Of a stretch of 64,000 nucleotides of DNA, positions 12,429 to 23,463 are shown piece by piece; the stretch's first letter is position 1, and every line of letters begins with the position of its first letter. This DNA comes from Serpula lacrymans var. lacrymans S7.9 (lineage: Eukaryota; Basidiomycota; Agaricomycetes; Boletales; Serpulaceae). Where the stretch lies: assembly GCF_000218685.1 (NCBI RefSeq), contig NW_006763292.1, positions 2,929,909 through 2,993,908 on the forward strand, read 5' to 3'. The position numbers and the translations under genes were made by a program. The notes under the pieces are model-generated. The model did not search any database and was not told the DNA's origin. It worked only from the letters and a program-made list of their open reading frames with translations.

Positions 12429-12921
12429 TGTTACAATTTCCTTCCCTGTTACAGACTACTCATTTTCCTTTACTTATTGGTTATACCATCGGACCAATGA
12501 CTCATTTCCTTCATGTATATGTCCATTCTCCTCACAGCTGTATTACCTAGTATAGTACTTAGTCCTCAACGGACGGACCAGCCCTAGATAGGACCTAACT
12601 CCTATCACCAATTCCTCTACCTATAAATATGCTTGTAACAGTAGTAGTATTTCCTCAATATGATTCTACGCAGTTTATGCTTACAAAGCTAGACTCATAA
12701 GATCAGACTTCTACTCAGAAGAAGACCAACATCCTTGAACTTGTCTTCAGATAAGTCTCTTTAAACCTTTGACAAAACCTCAGACTTTGTTAAGCACTTT
12801 GTGCGTAACAGTGTTTTACAAGTTACAAATTTGCCTTTTTGAGGGAAAATTTTATATGGCTTTCGAGTCCCTACAATTAAGTCCCCACCTCAACTTTGGT
12901 GAGGAATTTGTCCTCCTCACA
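12429..12921 (+). mobile_element. 3' LTR of element A
   Basis: A purine tract (AAGGGGGTAA) precedes TGTTACAATTTCC, the usual polypurine-tract/LTR junction. A TATA-like CTATAAATATGC lies at ~12622. The end is uncertain. TCCTCACA at 12914-12921 followed by TGGCGACGAGC could be an LTR end with a tRNA-type primer site; if so, an internal region once followed this LTR. Confidence 0.5.
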
Positions 12922-13011
12922 AAATGGCGACGAGCGGTCCCAGCCATTCACTGGGTGTGCTCGAAGACAATTTCAGCTAGTAACCAAAATAACCATCGCC
13001 CTCCAGGCAGT

Positions 13012-13423
13012 TGTTACAATTGATGTACCAGTACCTACTTACACTTCACCTTTTTCGTACTTTTACTTTTATTTTTCCAATCATGTGACCACCATTTACT
13101 TTACTTTACATTTGCGGACTTTTCATAGTCACATGACCATCATGTGATACAACACCTGACCAATGTCTAGACTCATCATGTGACCGGTCACATGCTAAAC
13201 ATTGGACTTTAAACTTTATTCACAACTGTACAGTACCTCATGTATTTTAGTATATATACAGGAGCAATACATGGGGAAGGACTCAGCGAGTCCTCCTGTT
13301 GTCTACCAACAACAAACTTGTTGAAACCTAATGGGTAACCACTCCCACCTCTTCCTCTTCTTTTGAGTGTTGTTTTCATTGTGCTCCAGTGCCCCAAGAC
13401 TGTGTCTTGTTGGTGTTGTCACA
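13012..13423 (+). mobile_element. solo LTR, family F copy 4, with target duplication
   Basis: TGTTACAATTG ... GTTGTCACA, flanked by a perfect 5-bp duplication GCAGT at 13007-13011 and 13424-13428. It inserted just downstream of element A's LTR. Confidence 0.9.
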
Positions 13424-13475
13424 GCAGTCCTGGACCCCAAAATTGTGTGTAGTAGGTTTGATATGGACGGATATA

Positions 13476-13768
13476 CTGTTGTTAACCATCAGTTCAGATA
13501 AGGGGGGCTATTCAGACATTTCTGAAAACATATGTTCCATTCCTAGCACAAAGTCCTTAATTATTGAGTGAGTTCCTTCCATGTGTGTGACTTTCCAGAA
13601 AGTAATGCTCTACTAAGGTACTGCAATCTCAGTTTCAAAAAGTTCAAGTGTGCCACACTCAAAATCATATTCAACCACTGATAGTGCCAAGCGGAGCTCC
13701 AACTCGGCTTGTGTGACCTCTGTGATGTCTGAATAGCCCCCCTAATCCAAACTGATGGTTAACAACAG
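13476..13768. mobile_element. TA-flanked MITE with long inverted ends
   Basis: About 48 bp at the two ends are nearly perfect inverted repeats, starting CTGTTGTTAACCATCAG and including GGGGGGCTATTCAGACAT. The element is bounded by TA at 13474-13475 and 13769-13770. Size (293 bp), TA flanks and lack of coding capacity fit a Tc1/mariner-type miniature element, mobilised in trans by a DDE transposase. Confidence 0.8.
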
Positions 13769-14117
13769 TAAGATAACGCTGCGCATCATTGGCAATGTTC
13801 CGCACGGCCTGTAGTACTCACTCTCGAGAGTAAGAGAATGTCCGATTCAGTATTTTTCACTGGCTATACGGTGAGCGGGCCGGGAAAAGCGGTCTGGAAA
13901 TTTATCGAAGTTGAAACCTGGATCCTGCGGGTCCAGGAATTAAACCCAGTGATCTGGCTGGGTACGAGCCTAATAAATTGCTGTACTTTCCTAATCCGAT
14001 GTTGTCATTTCAGTCTCCGCTGCGCCTGGTAACGTTTCTAAGTTTTATGATGTCAAAATCGTGATTTTATAAATACTAGTGAATCTTCCATGTCTGTATG
14101 TCTGTACTAAAATTCGT

Positions 14118-16288
14118 TCACGCCACTTCGCTCCAACGCTTTAAAACTACATAACTTTGCTTAGGCGATAACGTCAAACCTTCGTTGATGTCCCACCCAT
14201 CCAGAGACTTTGGGATTTTATCTAGGAAGAACGTAGCTCCAAGGATGGCGAGGTACAATTTCAGATCCAGCATCTGTAATTATCGTCCCTTATCAGTATC
14301 AGGACATTCTAGCTCAAGCAGGTTACTTACCGCTAGTTTCTGTCCATAGCACCCTCTCGGTCCAGTACTGAAAGCCAGATTTGGGCCAGCTCGTCCGTCG
14401 AATTTGCCTTCCGCATCGATCCATCTTTCAGGTACGAACTTCTCTGCATCATCTCCCCAGTATCGGAATCGGCGAATGGATGTTTTCGAACGCACGGGAT
14501 CAAGGCTGGCATGAATCTCTTTCGCCCGGTGTGTTTCGGAGAAGGACGTTCCAGTAATGGTAAAGAAGACGGTCGTGCCTTTAGGAATAGGATGTCCCAG
14601 AATGACAGTATCACAGAGCGCTGTTATAGACGAAGCAAGAAACAAAGATGTCAATCAATGACTCTATCAAAATGGGACAGCGGGACTTACCCTCCCTCGT
14701 TGTGATATTCGCAAGTTTGCAGAATCTCAAGACCTCGTTTGCAATCGCTTCGAGATATGGAGTTTTATCAGAACTGACATCGGCGAACGTTGTCAGTGGT
14801 GCGTCTTCGTCGAGAGCGGAGGGTATCCCTGCAGAAATAAGCTCATCATGCAGTCTTCGCTGAACATCAGGGTGCGCCGCAAGGAGCTTCACTACCCAAC
14901 GAAGTGCGACAGCTGTGGTTTCAGTGCCCTGTCTGCTTTCAGTTTCGACCGCTTTTAAAGATAGCGCAAGATACTCACCCCAATCATGTATGTGAAAAGT
15001 TCATCAGTAAACTCCTCCATTGGCATCTTAACGTCCTTCAACCCGTCTTGTTTCTCCAACCCTGCAATCAAATCCACGACACAGTTGGCATCCTCGACGC
15101 TTGCGGTCTGAGCCTTAACCCGAGCCTCAGTAATCTTGCTTTCAAGGAATTTCCATACATATGATTTGGCGTGACGGTAGGATGGGCGGATTGAATGCAA
15201 GAAATGGGTCAAGCGTGGCGTTAATGAGTTGATAGTAAGTCCTGCATACTACACCATGGTGTATTGGATTAGTATCTTCCCGAAGTGCGGACGGATAACG
15301 AAAGGGCATACTTTGAGTAGCATATTGTTTGATTCGTGCAATTCACTCGATGGTCCAACGATATCAGCAGGTGCGATTTTTACTCCTTTGGCTTTCAATT
15401 CAGCTGCCTTTTCTCCTGCGTACGTTCTCTGTTCTGCGATCAGTCCAAACGACTGGCCGAAGGTGAGTTCGCTGAGCGTATCCTTGGTGCAAAAGAGATG
15501 AAATTAGTTTAGATAACCGAGCCTGTAGCCCTCCAAACAGAAACACTTGGAACATACCGTAATTGACAATTCGAAATCATTGGTTGGGTCAAACGCTTCA
15601 TTGTTGAGGTACCCACGCTTACTATCCCAGAACCGGTACAGCTCACGTGCGTTCCACGACATGCCGGGAGTCATAGCAGAGAGATACTTCTGGGTCATGG
15701 CAGGAGTCAAGAATCGTCGATGGACTTTGAATTCAGCATCTGCAACGACCACCACCATGAATACTCGGATACTGAGCCTGCAGGGAACTAATGTGGATGG
15801 TGCACGTACCAGTTTTGAGAGCAATCTGACCGTGCGGAAGGAAGCCATGGAAGCTGTACGTACAAGACTATTCAGCCGCGCACACGTTGAATCCACAGCA
15901 GTGCTTACCGGTTCACCATATCGTCGGACCTATCAAACTCCTTTGCTCTCCTCAAGAGGATGTCCTCAATCTCCTGGATGTCGCTCAACACGATTGACTT
16001 GTTCCATGGTCCAAGCATGACTTGTGCAATGGGTCCGAGTTCCTTGGATACTACATTAAACCAAGTTGTGCGGAAACCGGTTTCTTTGACGTGTTTGATG
16101 ATACGCCCTATATCACCGAAGGGGCGCACTGGGTAATGGGGGATGCCAGGTAAAGCACGTGGGGTCAAGGCCCAGAGCGCAAAGCGATATATTAGTGAGA
16201 GGACTAGAGGAGGGAATATTACGACTGTAGGGAAGGTAAATAATCTGGGGAAGACATGGCTTGAAGTGACACCGCTGAACGTATCCAT
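14118..16288 (-). CDS. cytochrome P450 monooxygenase 1
   Basis: Multi-exon gene starting at 16288 (first exon to 15909, a 44-nt second exon 15853-15810, last exon ending in TGA at 14118-14120). The N-terminus has a hydrophobic anchor (VVIFPPLVLSLIYRFALWAL) and a proline-rich hinge (PRALPGIPHYP), so it should sit on the ER facing the cytosol. Order of motifs: FKVHRRFLTPAM (C-helix), GTETTAVALRW (I-helix with the usual Thr), NEVLRF (ExxR), VPERW, and FSTGPRGCYGQKLA with the haem-ligand Cys. It would use CPR/NADPH to oxygenate a lipophilic substrate, unknown here. It diverges from P450 2 across ~400 bp, so the two may be co-regulated. Confidence 0.9.
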
Positions 16289-16690
16289 GATGCTTCAGTG
16301 ATTATGGGTGAAAACTTTGAAGGTAGCATGCGCTTTATTTGACTGTTCGAAGTCGGTCCATTGCTATCCATGCAGTCGTAGACTCGATTCGCCATTGGTT
16401 TGTAGCGGCGCACTGATAACACTCCCAATATGGTCATGGTTGATGCGATCATCAACGGCCGCTGAGCTGTACTAAAGTGTAACGGGACGGGCCGGTAGGA
16501 GCGAATGGGTGTGCGGCGTTTATGCTCAGGAACACTGTCCATAGTGTATGGTCATTCTCCCGCAGAGTCAAGGCGGATGAGTCCTGATCTATCAGAAGGC
16601 AGTGACATATCAGTCATGGTCTGCTTTTATACTTTTGTCTCAAGGTTTGTCCCAATCTATCTATCTATCTATCCTTCCTTCACGTAGATC
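16289..16690. promoter_or_regulatory. bidirectional promoter region between the two P450 genes
   Basis: The 402 bp between the divergent start codons must hold both promoters. A TCTA repeat (CTATCTATCTATCTATC, ~16657) and a pyrimidine-rich stretch precede the plus-strand start. No specific operator is recognised. Confidence 0.5.
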
Positions 16691-18673
16691 ATGTCTCTTC
16701 CGAATCTCACAGGTATGCTGCTGCCTTCACCAGCTGCTCTGCCAGAGGCAGCGAACAGCTTCTTTCCTAGCTGGTATGCAAAGGCTCTTCCAGTCCTCGT
16801 CATCTCATATATCGCCTTTTCGAAACTTTTCTCCTCTAATAACCCGAAGGAACCGGGTCGTCCTCCTGTCGCCCCTAGCTTGATCCCATGGCTCGGGAGT
16901 GCCCTTTCTATGGGCCTGGATACAGATAGCTTTCTCCTCAAAAACGCGTATGTCTTCTAATCGATTTACATCAGACGGGAAAACTGATTCTACAAACCTC
17001 CTAGTCGTCGATTTGGGCCTGCTTTCTTTGTAGATGTCATAGGTGTCAGGTTCCTCTATGTGGTAGCACGCGACCCCGTTAAGTGGGCTTTGAAACGACC
17101 TAAGGATGTTTCAATACGTAATGTGGAGTACGATTCCCTTCAAGCCATCTTCGATCTCTCAGAGGAAGCTGCGGCAACGGAGACCTCCACAGCTATTGCA
17201 TTTAAGACACTTTCGAGGTAAATCCATGCTGTTCACCACTTCTATCGCTAGGATATCAGGCTTATCATTCATTTGTGTCGATCAGAGACTGCGCAAAGTG
17301 GGGTGTGCAGCCTACTGTCATGGCTTTCAACTCCGTCTTCAGACGTGCTGTCGAGGAATTCAAGGACAAATTTACGGTTGAAGAGCGCCGCAGTGGTAAA
17401 GTTGCGGGATTGGACCATATATTCTTGCCTTTGATGTGGGTTGCCATCGATCTATACTATCATCGAATCTGAAAGCATATTTATTTTTGTTAGATATCGT
17501 GCGTTCTCCCAATCCTCCTTAGGCATGTCCTACCCTGGAGAATCGCACTGGAAGGACCACAATGACTTCCATGATGCCTTCCCAGTTCTTTTCTCGGGAC
17601 TCCCAAAGTCCTGGGTGTCTACCGGAGTGAAAGGTGAGATTTGGGTGATGTTCTGTTCACATTGGATTCTGACCTTATTTTCCCCCTCGTCGTAGCACGT
17701 AAACACCTTTCTAGTATAATCCACAAGCTCCTGATCGACCACCTCGAGACGCCAGATCCAGAATCGGACTCGTCTCCCATTTTCATGAAAATCCTCGCCA
17801 AGGTCTTGAACCAACTGCCTGACATGGCGATGGAGGACGCCGCTAAGATGGTTAACTTGTACATGTTCGCTGGCGACAATGTTGGGTTGGCCGCTTTCTG
17901 GATTATGTCGCATGCGGTTGGACACGCCGGTTTATACAAACGTCTGAAGGACGAGGTAGATGGTATTTGGAGAGAATATAGAATCAACAAGCCGACAACC
18001 GTGGACTCGGATGGCAATGAGAAAAAGACGGAGTTTTACGATATGCTGAATGACCTCGAGATCCTCGATAAAGCTTTCCCTCTGCTCAACAGCGTGTTCA
18101 AAGAGATGCTTCGCTTCCATGGTAAACAGATGTTTGTTCGACGTGCTGAATCAGATGTCCTTCTCCCCGCTCCCACGGACGAAGATCCAGACCGTAAAGT
18201 CCTGGTCAAGAAGGGCGAAAACATCATTCTGTACATGCGTTTCACTCATCATGACGAGAACGTGTTCAAAGATCCGCATACGTTCATCCCGGAGAGATTC
18301 TTGGCTACGGGAGGTAAAGACGCGGGAGAGATCGACGAGAGCAAGAGTGGGTTTATGATTCCGTTCGGATTCGGGACCACTGTGGTGAGTAACCGTATCT
18401 ATTGCCTCCTGGTTGCTCGAATAACGATAAAATGATAAACAGTGTCCCGGCCGTTATCTCGCCTCTTTCGAGATAAAAACTGTTGTCTTAACTCTGATCC
18501 ACGCATTCGATCTCGAATATGTCGGCCTTACTGGGCTATCGCGTTTTTTGGGCTTCCAAGGCCACAATATGGACAAACCAATTTGTCGTCAGAACCTCGC
18601 TACATTCGGCACCCCTTTGAGTATGCCGTTTGGAGATATGAAGTTGAGGTTTAATGTGAGGGAGGATTATTAA
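16691..18673 (+). CDS. cytochrome P450 2, CYP7/CYP8-like class
   Basis: Six exons by conceptual splicing give ~560 residues. An anchor (LPVLVISYIAFSKLF) and GRPPVAPSLIPWLGSA start the protein. The I-helix reads AGDNVGLAAFWIMSH: the Thr used for oxygen activation in ordinary P450s is absent, as in CYP7/CYP8 relatives. KEMLRFHG supplies ExxR, and FGFGTTVCPGRYLA the haem loop, split by an intron before the Cys (18385-18441). The last exon ends RFNVREDY with TAA at 18671-18673. CYP7/8 enzymes act on sterols or on endoperoxides as isomerases. The substrate here is unknown; a sterol- or oxylipin-like substrate is inference. Confidence 0.88.
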
Positions 18674-20168
18674 GGGCAGAGCCCCCACGTATATATTTCT
18701 GGACTCGTAGGATCCAGATTGCAGCGAGATGAATTAGTAATGTAGGAAGTGGGAATAATCAGCATCTCAGCTGTGATCAGAGCAACTGTTGTTTGTACCT
18801 AGTAATAATCAGGACTACATGTACAGTTGTATGGCAACGGTATTAGATAATAAGGCGGAAGAACGGTACAAAGCTGAATCAGGATAGAACACGAGAAAGT
18901 GTCTATATAGTGCTTTAGTCTCCCCAGCCATACCAAATCACTGATGTGACGGTCGATATAAGCAAATAGTCCCGTCTATATCTATACATGGAAAGGAAAA
19001 AGGATCATGTGTAGTTTTTGATCATCTTATTCATCGTAAACTATATACACGTAATTATGAGTTATGCTGGACAAGTAATTCTCAATCTAGAGTTTGTGTC
19101 GCCAGTTTCTGCTGCAGTAAAAATAGTATAAATTCAATGCAGTCGGGACCTAATTAAAATATACAGTCAGAAAGCTCAGAGCTCGTTGTAACACCCTGCA
19201 GATGTATCACATTTTGTAAGTACCTAGTTAAAATACAGAAAGCTAGAGTAGTACTAACTAGCTGATGGCCAAGCTGCGAAGAAAAGGGTCTCACCTCATA
19301 GCTCGTTGTAAGGCTCTGAGGTGTTCCCTATTTACGACCAGGTCAGGTATATGTAACAAAAGGAAGCAAAACATCAAATTGTTTGAGAGTTAAATCTATG
19401 ATAAGATAAGGGACTAAATCATAGTAAGCTAAGTATTCGAAGAGGAAAAAACAGAAGGGGTCTCACCTCAGATCTCGTAGAAGAGTCTGAGGTGGTACAT
19501 GGCAACTAGGCCTCCTTTATAGGTAAGTAAGAGAACGGAACCAAAAAAATTCTGATGGTATATATTGGCGCACGGGCCACTCATACTTACACGCCTTTCT
19601 AGGCGCTTCGTATCGGCTTGCTTCCTCTCTCAGCACTCTCAATCCAACAAAACAATTTGATATTGGCGCATGAGCCAACTAAACTAGACAAACCTTCCTT
19701 TTCTAGGTCTTTAAAACCTCTCCGGAGAAGGCCCGTGGATACTCTCGCAAAGAATTTACTATTTCAATGTTCAGCGCTCAGCTCGTGAAGAATCTCCGAG
19801 TCTGATGAGCCAGCCACACCACTCACTTCCCGTCAAAGATCAAGGTGCTTATGTGCATAAGGTTCAGTAGCTATGTGACGTGAAAAAATGACAGTCGTAG
19901 CAGCATGGAAAGTTGCTTTGCACTTTCAGAGTTCACCGTGCATTATATTATATACATCACTGTTCGAGAGTACGGGAACCGACAAAACCTCTAGTTTAAG
20001 TTTGCATTAGAGCAATATCTTGGCTCAGCTAGGTTCACTTCTAACACACCAATGATATTTATATATTTAGCTTGAATAAAAAAAAATATAGTTATAACGT
20101 CCAAAATGTAGCCAAAATGTACGTATAAATAAGCCACCGAGCAGAAACGGCTGTAGATATAGTATCGT
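18674..20168. other. intergenic region with repeated hairpin units
   Basis: No coding signal. Between ~19168 and 19830 a short unit recurs. At 19288-19325 GGTCTCACCTCA opens and CTCTGAGGTG closes; at 19459-19495 GGTCTCACCTCAGA opens and GTCTGAGGTGG closes. Weaker relatives occur at ~19172 and ~19773. Each can fold into a hairpin around a variable loop. Nature unknown: small repeat family or structured RNA. Confidence 0.45.
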
Positions 20169-22117
20169 TTAGTTAATCTTGTAACCTCCAGCCCTGGACA
20201 TAACATTGTAAGGGTCGATATCAGAGCGAATTTGGCGGAGCCTTGGTAGGTTGTCACCATAAAAGTGTTCAACGGGGACCTGAGGCATGGCGTAGTTCCT
20301 GTTGGGCAGAAAATAGCTAGGTCAGCTTCACTCCGCTAGCCACGGTCAAATTACTTACGGGTAGATGATCTGGTCTGAAACGTTTTGTCCTGCTGCCAAC
20401 GCGGAGTTCACGAGTGCCTGAGTGGTGTTGGAGATGGTATCGAACATAATGTCATCATTCTGTGCAGTGTACCAAGTGAACTCGATATTAGGGGGGAAGG
20501 TGACATGAGCGCTGGAATGGGGGGCAGCAGATGGAACGGCGGTGTCCCAGTAGCTCTGAATGAATGGCTCGATCGTCCAAGATCCAAAGAACTTGGGGTC
20601 AAGCGCATTCAATTTGGGACCAAGCGCGTCACGCTACAAGAGGATTATAAAATCAATGTCTGATAAAAGTCAATCAGAGCAATATGGGTACAAACCTGGC
20701 TCTGGAAAGACTGGACTACGGACGTAGGGAATCCTTCAACGGCGAGCGTCGAGTATCGAGTACTGACCAGATCTATTAGTCTTTATGTAAACTTTCAATC
20801 TCATCTTACTCACCGACCACCATTCAAAAAGCCAACCGTTGCAAGGGAGGCAGAAGTGAAATTGTCAAATGTACGCAAAGACCAGTCAGTGGGTTGAGAT
20901 TGGGGGAGGCTGGTAGTAGAACATTAAAACACAGTGGAGAGAGAATACAAGAGAAGACCAGCACACCTCAGGAAGTCGTTAAACATAGTGGGCTCTTCCT
21001 CTCCGTTGTAGAACAACACAATGATCTCAAAGGCCTAAGAAACCAACGATGAGCACAGAGAATAAAAATAGGTCGACAGGTGCTGTACCGAGTTGTTTCC
21101 GTAGGCAAAAGTCCCGATAAGTTGCGCTTTGGGGTCAGTGTTGTTGACAGAGAAGTTAGCAAAAGCAGCGGCAACAGCATCCGAATTCCCAGGTTGAGTG
21201 TAGACAGTTCCAGCCCATACTTTGTTCGTCTGGTTGTAACCCTGAAGCTGGAAGTTCGTGACAATACCAAAGTTGTTCAATCCACCCTTAAGGGCGAAAA
21301 ACAAGTCAGGATATGTCGAGTTGTTGACTTCGAGGATGGACGAATCGTTGGGAGAAATGAGAGTGTAAGAGGCAACATTATCGCAAGCCAGAGCGTGTTC
21401 GTTGGAGATCCAGGAGTAACCACCACCAAGCGACAAACCAGATACACCAACAGTAGCAAAGCGTCCGCCGACAACGTTGACACCCTGAGGAACAGTCTTG
21501 GCATAAACTTGATCCCAGCTAAGACCAGGTCCCACGTTGACCAAAGCAACCTGGTTGTTGGGACCAGGGGCATCCGTTATGTTCAGCTGATTGAAACGGT
21601 TCAAGGCGACCAAAACTCCGGTTGTAGATGAGAATAGTTTATTACTGAAGATTTCAGTTAGTAAGTTTACCAGACATAGTAGAATGGTGACGTACAGATT
21701 GTGACCCCATCCCATAACACCGAAGGGTGCCTGGTTATGATTCCGAATGGAGGTCATCTGTAATCACTGTGGTCAAACGCCGAAGATCATGAAAAAGGTA
21801 TGGGCATTGCATCCTCACCACTAAAGCAGCGTCCTCGTTGGAACCCGGTTCGACAACACAAGTCGCATTAGCCCGATTAAAGAAACTGGCAGGGAGTGTC
21901 GTATCATATACATATTCAGTAGAATCTGGGGAGAAAAAATAAGACAACCTTCATAAGCAGACAACGGATAAACCGACGTACTAGGATAAAATACAGCTGA
22001 TGCTGAAGAAAGACTGCTTTGGAGCTCTTGGCATACCGCAGCAGCATCAGAGAGCGAAGATGCACTGACGGAAAGAAGGTAGCTCAGCGCTACGGCGAGA
22101 AAGAGCGATCGGGCCAT
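20169..22117 (-). CDS. secreted FAD-linked oxidase, BBE-like (VAO family)
   Basis: Multi-exon gene. The start at 22117 gives a signal peptide (MARSLFLAVALSYLLSVSAS); a longer upstream frame lacks one at its own start. Introns of 50-70 bp interrupt it about eight times. The FAD-binding half shows VMGWGHN, whose His is the usual covalent FAD anchor, then GPGLSWDQVY and VGVSGLSLGGGYSW. Bicovalent BBE enzymes have a Cys four residues before that VG; here it is Phe (GGRFATVG), so FAD should be held by one bond. The C-terminus has the BBE tail NYAMPQVP and DPYNVMSRAGGY before TAA. It probably oxidises an alcohol, amine or sugar outside the cell using O2; the substrate is unknown. Confidence 0.88.
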
Positions 22118-22498
22118 ATGGGGATCTGCTCGTGAGTTGTCGACTTTATTTGGTGTTTGTCTAATGCCCGCCAAGAAATGGGCCGGATAAGGGAAAGAAG
22201 ATAAAGAAGGTGTTGTGCTTAAGAGCTCAAGAACCTCGTGCCCTTATATTCCACTCGGGGGGGATGGTGAGAAAGTTTCAGTGTGCCAGGAATTGCTACT
22301 CTGCTTGCGAGGTTTATTGCGATGCCTGCCGATGCTGTCAAGCTAACAGGCGGACGGGTCGAGGGCTTCGCAGTGCCTTCCCTCGGGCCTCAGCGCTCAA
22401 AGCGTAACTCATCACAGCATCCGAGGCGAATGATGCAACGGCGGCACGGCACATTCATTTCGGACACTGGTCCCAGGGAGGGATCCCTGCCGCCATAG

Positions 22499-22512
22499 TG
22501 TGCGGCCGCACA
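22499..22512. promoter_or_regulatory. 14-bp palindrome TGTGCGGCCGCACA
   Basis: Perfect palindrome with a CGGCCG core, 382 bp upstream of the BBE-like start, in the shared intergenic space with the dehydrogenase. CGG/CCG inverted triplets are the usual targets of fungal Zn2Cys6 regulators. A second palindrome with the same 10-bp core lies at 23104-23117. Confidence 0.4.
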
Positions 22513-22545
22513 TATTTTTGACTCGGTCCAATATTGGGATTGTCT

Positions 22546-22567
22546 GGAATCTGGAATCTGGAATCTG
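22546..22567. repeat. GGAATCT triplicate
   Basis: Three tandem copies of a 7-bp unit in the BBE/dehydrogenase intergenic region. Confidence 0.6.
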
Positions 22568-23103
22568 TGATACGTTGATTGTGGTATGCTTTGATGGACC
22601 GGGTAACATTGTAGCTGCCTACTCGCCTGGCTCATAGAATAATTTGGTGTGTCCTACTATCTGACCGATACTGTTTCGTTCAGGAACATTTGCCATATGT
22701 ACCTCTACTGCGACATGTGAAGCATATTAAGTTTTCCGACCTAGAAATAACATCGAACTTCATCAGAAGAGAGAAGAGGATGCCCAACGAAAGACGAATT
22801 CCTTCCAAGCACCGCCTTGATAAAAGTAGTAATTCCAGATGAAGGTTATAGGGTAATCTTTGAACCTGGTCCGACCACTATACTTTGGATTGATTTACTG
22901 ATTCTGCTGATGCGGCAACAGTGTCGTCTCCTGTTTCGTGGATTTTCATATCTGGATTAACCCAGTAACATGTTCCAAAGGGTATGGTCTGAGGCATGCA
23001 CGATAGTAAATCGGTGTAAGCCGGGAATTGAAACTCAGCAAGACAACGGGAAGCAGCGATAACACTCACTGGCAGGCTGTGACTGCAGGGACAAGATCCG
23101 TGG

Positions 23104-23117
23104 TCTGCGGCCGCAGA
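23104..23117. promoter_or_regulatory. 14-bp palindrome TCTGCGGCCGCAGA
   Basis: Perfect palindrome sharing the core TGCGGCCGCA with 22499-22512; 347 bp upstream of the dehydrogenase start. Candidate Zn2Cys6 site by sequence type only. Confidence 0.4.
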
Positions 23118-23463
23118 AGATATACGTATACGACGTATTGGGCGTTTCGGAAACCCGACGTTTGCTATTCATTGCTTAGCGCTAGTTTTGTGGATCATCA
23201 TCGTGGTTAAGGTGAGTAAACCTCGTTGCCTGGTGCCGTTTATGGCTGAGTTGCGCTCGAACGCAGCTTTAGGACGATACGGAACTCGGACAATACACTG
23301 CCAAAATATCTTATTCCCCGATGGCAAACGGGAAAAGTAAAACAGGCGTGGCCGCTGGTGCCGTAAATGTATAGATGGCGTCTGTATTTCTCTTCTGCCT
23401 CGGTACTTCTTGTCTCTCCCTCCCACCAAACTCCCTTTCTTGCTCGTCCTCTTCTCGCCCTAC

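Noticed and set aside
13838..14032. 64-codon frame between the MITE and P450 1
   Set aside because: No motif, no splice signals, and it lies just after a mobile element; treated as chance.
15547..16020. 157-codon plus-strand frame
   Set aside because: Antisense to P450 1 exons, crossing its introns; no independent support.
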